Shown here: positions 60,930 to 64,000 of the stretch, in pieces
Layout of the letters: each line of letters starts with the position of its first letter
Numbering within the stretch: position 1 is the stretch's first letter
Source of the DNA: Escarpia spicata
Taxonomy: Eukaryota > Annelida > Polychaeta > Sabellida > Siboglinidae
Assembly: GCA_963995525.1 (NCBI GenBank)
Contig: OZ023214.1
Coordinates: forward strand, 41,149,183-41,213,182
DNA length: 64,000 nt
Direction of reading: 5' to 3'
Notes under the pieces: model-generated
Databases searched by the model: none
Seen by the model: only the letters and a program-made list of their open reading frames with translations
What the model was told of the DNA's origin: nothing
Made by a program: the position numbers and the translations under genes

Positions 60930-62890
60930 AAATCTGTACCCTTCAAAAAATGATGAAGTCTACAAGATTTATAAAGAAGCACTTAACCAAGCTACAGCTG
61001 AAATTAGAAATTCAAAGAGAAGCTATGAACAACAATTAGCTACTAATATAAAACATGACAGCAAGAGTTTGTATGCGTATGTTCGAAGCAAACAGAAAGT
61101 CCAGGATAAGGTCGGTCCTCTAGAAGATAGTGCTGGAAATATAATATCAGAGGGATTCTTAATGGCAGAAGACCTGGATGAGTATTTTAGTTCAATGTTT
61201 ACCAGGGAAGATATTAGTTCACTGCAAGTACCAGAGGCTAAGTTCAAGGGGGCAGATTCAGAATATTTAGGACAGTTAATTGTAACCCCAAAATGGTAGC
61301 TAAGAAAATAAGGGCTATGAAGGATAATAAATCACCTGGAGTGGATGGGATTCCGCCCAAACTACTATTGGAAATTGTAGAACAAATCTGCGTACCACTT
61401 GCAACAGTTTTCAATTAGTCATTAGAAGAGGGAGTGGTTCCTTTAGAATGGAAAGAGGCAAACAGTATACCGTTATTTAAAAAAAGATTCGAGAAACAAG
61501 TCAGAGAACTATAGACCAGTGAGTTTAATATCAGTGATTTGCAAATTATTAGAAAGACTAATTAAAGATCACATGGTGGATTTTCTTTTTAAACATAACT
61601 TGATAAACCCATCTCAACATGGGTTTTTTAAAGCGAGGTCATGCTTAACAAATATGTAATGTTTTTTGGAAGACATCACTAAGCGGGTAGATGAGGGATC
61701 ACCAGCAGATATCGTCTACTTAGATTTTCAAAAAGCTTTCTACAAAATACCACATCAAACATTACTGCTTAAATTAAAGGCTCATGACATAGGAAGTGGT
61801 ATAATTAACTGAATAGAAAAATGGCTGATTGACAGAAGATAACGTGTAGTAGTTGATGGGGAGGCTTCAAACTGGAAATAAGCTTTGAGTGGGGTACCAC
61901 AGGGATCAGTACTAGGACCTATGTTATTCTTAATATATATCAACGATTTGGATGATGAAATAACAAGCAAGGTATTGAAATTTTCGGATGATACAAAAGT
62001 ATTTAGAAGCATTAAAAGTGACGTAGATAGACAGCATTTACAAGATGATCTTGACAGGTTGATCAAATGGTCTGAAAAGTGGCAAATGCTGTTCAATTTT
62101 GGGAAATGTAAATGCCTCCACACAGGACATGGGAACGAAGAGGTAGAATATACAATGGGGGGGGTACTGTACTAAGTACTACTGTAAAAGAAAAGGACTT
62201 AGGGTTAACCATTAGTGCTGATATGAAGGTTTCCGAGCAGTGCGGAATTGCAGTTTCAAAGGGAAATCAAATCCTTGGATTAATTAGGCGAAATATAGCG
62301 TATAAAAAAAAGAACTAATAATACCGCTGTACAAAACAATAGTGAGGTCTCATTTAGAATATTGTATACAAGCGTGGAGGCCATATCGCAAGAAGGACAT
62401 AGATATGCTAGTAAGAGTACAGAGGAGAGCGACTGAAATTATACCCAAACTGAGGGATCTTAGTTATGAAATTCGCCTAAAAGAATGTGGTTTAACAACA
62501 CTAGAGACCAGGAGATTGAGAGGAGATCAGATAGAAGTGTTTACAAAAATAAATGGTTATGAAAATATTGATAGAAATATTTTGTTCTCAATTACGAAAG
62601 ATAGAAGGACTAGAGGACATGAAGTTACATTAGCAAAGGAGCAATGTAGATTAGATATAAGAAAGTTATCATTTTCACAAAGGACTGTAAATTAATGAAA
62701 CAGATTATCTGCTGATTGTGTGGGTGCTAATAGCGTGAATATGTTTAAAAATAAAATCGACACATACCTCAGAAGGGCGGGATACACATATATAAAAGGA
62801 TTGGACTCTCGATAAGCCAAAAGGCTTCTTTGTCCACCTGCCACCTAGAGTTAATTCTCTGGGTGGCAATCTTGTTAAATCTGGTTAAAA
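60930..62890 (+). mobile_element. CR1-like LINE reverse transcriptase relic, copy B
   Basis: This is a near-identical relative of copy A at 27.6-29.5 kb, also truncated before the endonuclease, with several stops and frameshifts. It keeps the segment deleted from copy A (61490-61675: a region like ENYRPVSLISVICKLLERLI) and the intact catalytic box FSDDTKVF near 61985. Conserved pieces include GVPQGSVLGPMLFLIYINDL and KEQCRLDIRKLSFSQRTVN. It ends with the same ...GGCAATCTTGTTAAATCTG 3' terminus. Confidence 0.9.
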
Positions 62891-64000
62891 TTCGCAATTC
62901 CAATGACATTTATTGAGAAAGAGGCAGACTTGATAAACAGTGTTTTTTTTTAAATCGAAAGACACGAATAAACTAAAGAAACAATGATATGCATTGTTGC
63001 CAACTGCAAATAACAAATGTGTATTGAGAACAACAGTTGACAACGCCAGCATACTTGACATCTGAAGAAGATGAAGTAATCATTGCGTGGGAACGCTCAT
63101 CTTTGAAACGACACTCGCTACCATCCTGAGATAGAGACGTATGGCCTAGACGTTTTGCAACGGTTGGCCTCTCTGGGTTCGCACACTTACAACCGATCAA
63201 TGATGTGTATGCAAGTGGTGTGCGTGCGGGCGTGCATGCGTGTCTGTGTCTTCGTTACGATTCTTACTAGACTGATTAAGTATAACTCACACGCGATACT
63301 AATAAGTCTTCCGTGAAATATGGACATTCATGCAATGCTGACAACAGTAATTGTCATCTGTGGACCATCACGTCAACTGGGGATATCTGCATAAAACAAT
63401 ATGATAAAGGTTTGTTTGGTGCCCACCACGATTTAAAACAAGACAAAACCATGGAATATGACGCAAAGTCTACATATCAAACAACAGAATAATAATAAAA
63501 TGATATGATGTTAGGTCTTTGAAAACTATTCTTCGAAACAACAACGATCTTTTTATTTGTTATCATATTTTCTACTAAAATTGCTTTAAAGGATGTTTTC
63601 TTTTGATTGCATTATGTGGCCAAATCGCGTTGGACATATTTGCGTCGAATAATTTATAGAAACATATATATATGTCAAAATACGAATTTGCCAGACAAAA
63701 GAACACTAGCGCGTATGCTACTGTTTTCTCACCGGCAGGCCCTTAGACAGAGACCCGTTGGTCCGTTATTGGAAAGAGTTTTTTTGGAAAATTGCAACGG
63801 GTTTTTCTTATTTAAATAAAGGCTCTTTTGGTCTTGGGTTAGGGGATTTTTATTTTTCAGATACCATGATTTGGACGTTTTCGGAGATCCCTCAAGAGGC
63901 GGTGCAGTTGGAGGTGTTCGGAGAGCCCTCAAGAGCCGTTAATCATTTGGATGCCATGTTAGGTGTAATTTGAAATTGCTCTTTTGGGATATGTCATATC
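62891..64000. other. Right edge; no gene seen
   Basis: A partial MITE-like copy lies near 63890-63965. A minus-strand open frame at 62973-63200 has no identifiable domain. Confidence 0.4.

Noticed and set aside
62973..63200. Minus-strand frame as a 5' mGluR exon
   Set aside because: It has no signal peptide or ligand-domain motif.

Overview
The window is animal nuclear DNA: split genes with GT-AG introns, very long dinucleotide repeats, and retroelement and DNA-transposon debris. The mix (LINEs of L2-like, CR1-like and RTE-like type, a Penelope-like scrap, Harbinger, Ty3/gypsy, tRNA-derived SINEs, a class C GPCR and an ARM-TIR protein) suggests a marine invertebrate, most likely a lophotrochozoan or an invertebrate deuterostome. 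I cannot name the species.

Three host genes can be read, all on the minus strand. (1) At the left edge, 3-194, lies the first coding exon of a gene whose remainder is outside the window. (2) From about 22.2 kb down to 11.4 kb is a multi-exon gene encoding an armadillo-type helical repeat region followed directly by a TIR domain. Its exons, splice phases and TIR motifs fit together. The last TIR exon carries two single-base insertions at short homopolymers. Gene 1 appears to be a tandem paralogue of gene 2. (3) From 58.9 kb down to 41.45 kb are nine phase-compatible exons of a metabotropic glutamate receptor: most of the Venus-flytrap domain, the cysteine-rich domain, seven membrane helices and the stop codon. 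Its 5' exons lie beyond the right edge.

The rest is repeats and mobile elements. LINE relics sit at 0.96-1.43, 5.8-7.9, 13.3-13.5, 27.6-29.5, 51.5-51.9 and 60.9-62.9 kb. A Harbinger remnant with two divergent genes occupies 24.8-27.3 kb. A Ty3/gypsy pol with two in-frame TAG codons and only a 3' LTR (29.5-33.0 kb) abuts the 3' end of a LINE. Large inverted repeats occur at 8.75-9.67, 37.6-39.45, 51.07-51.49 and 53.6-56.27 kb; the last encloses a fragment of a transposon protein. SINEs lie at 12.2, 38.0-38.8 and 57.1-57.4 kb. A MITE-like family has about five copies. Long microsatellites are at 10.9-11.9, 15.4, 19.3-19.9, 20.9-21.6, 36.7-37.2, 40.8-41.0 and 48.6-48.9 kb.

The genes do not form an operon or pathway. 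The ARM-TIR genes look like a small tandem innate-immunity or NAD-metabolism cluster. The glutamate receptor is a separate neuronal-type gene whose 9.5-kb intron holds two long inverted repeats that would form double-stranded RNA in its pre-mRNA.
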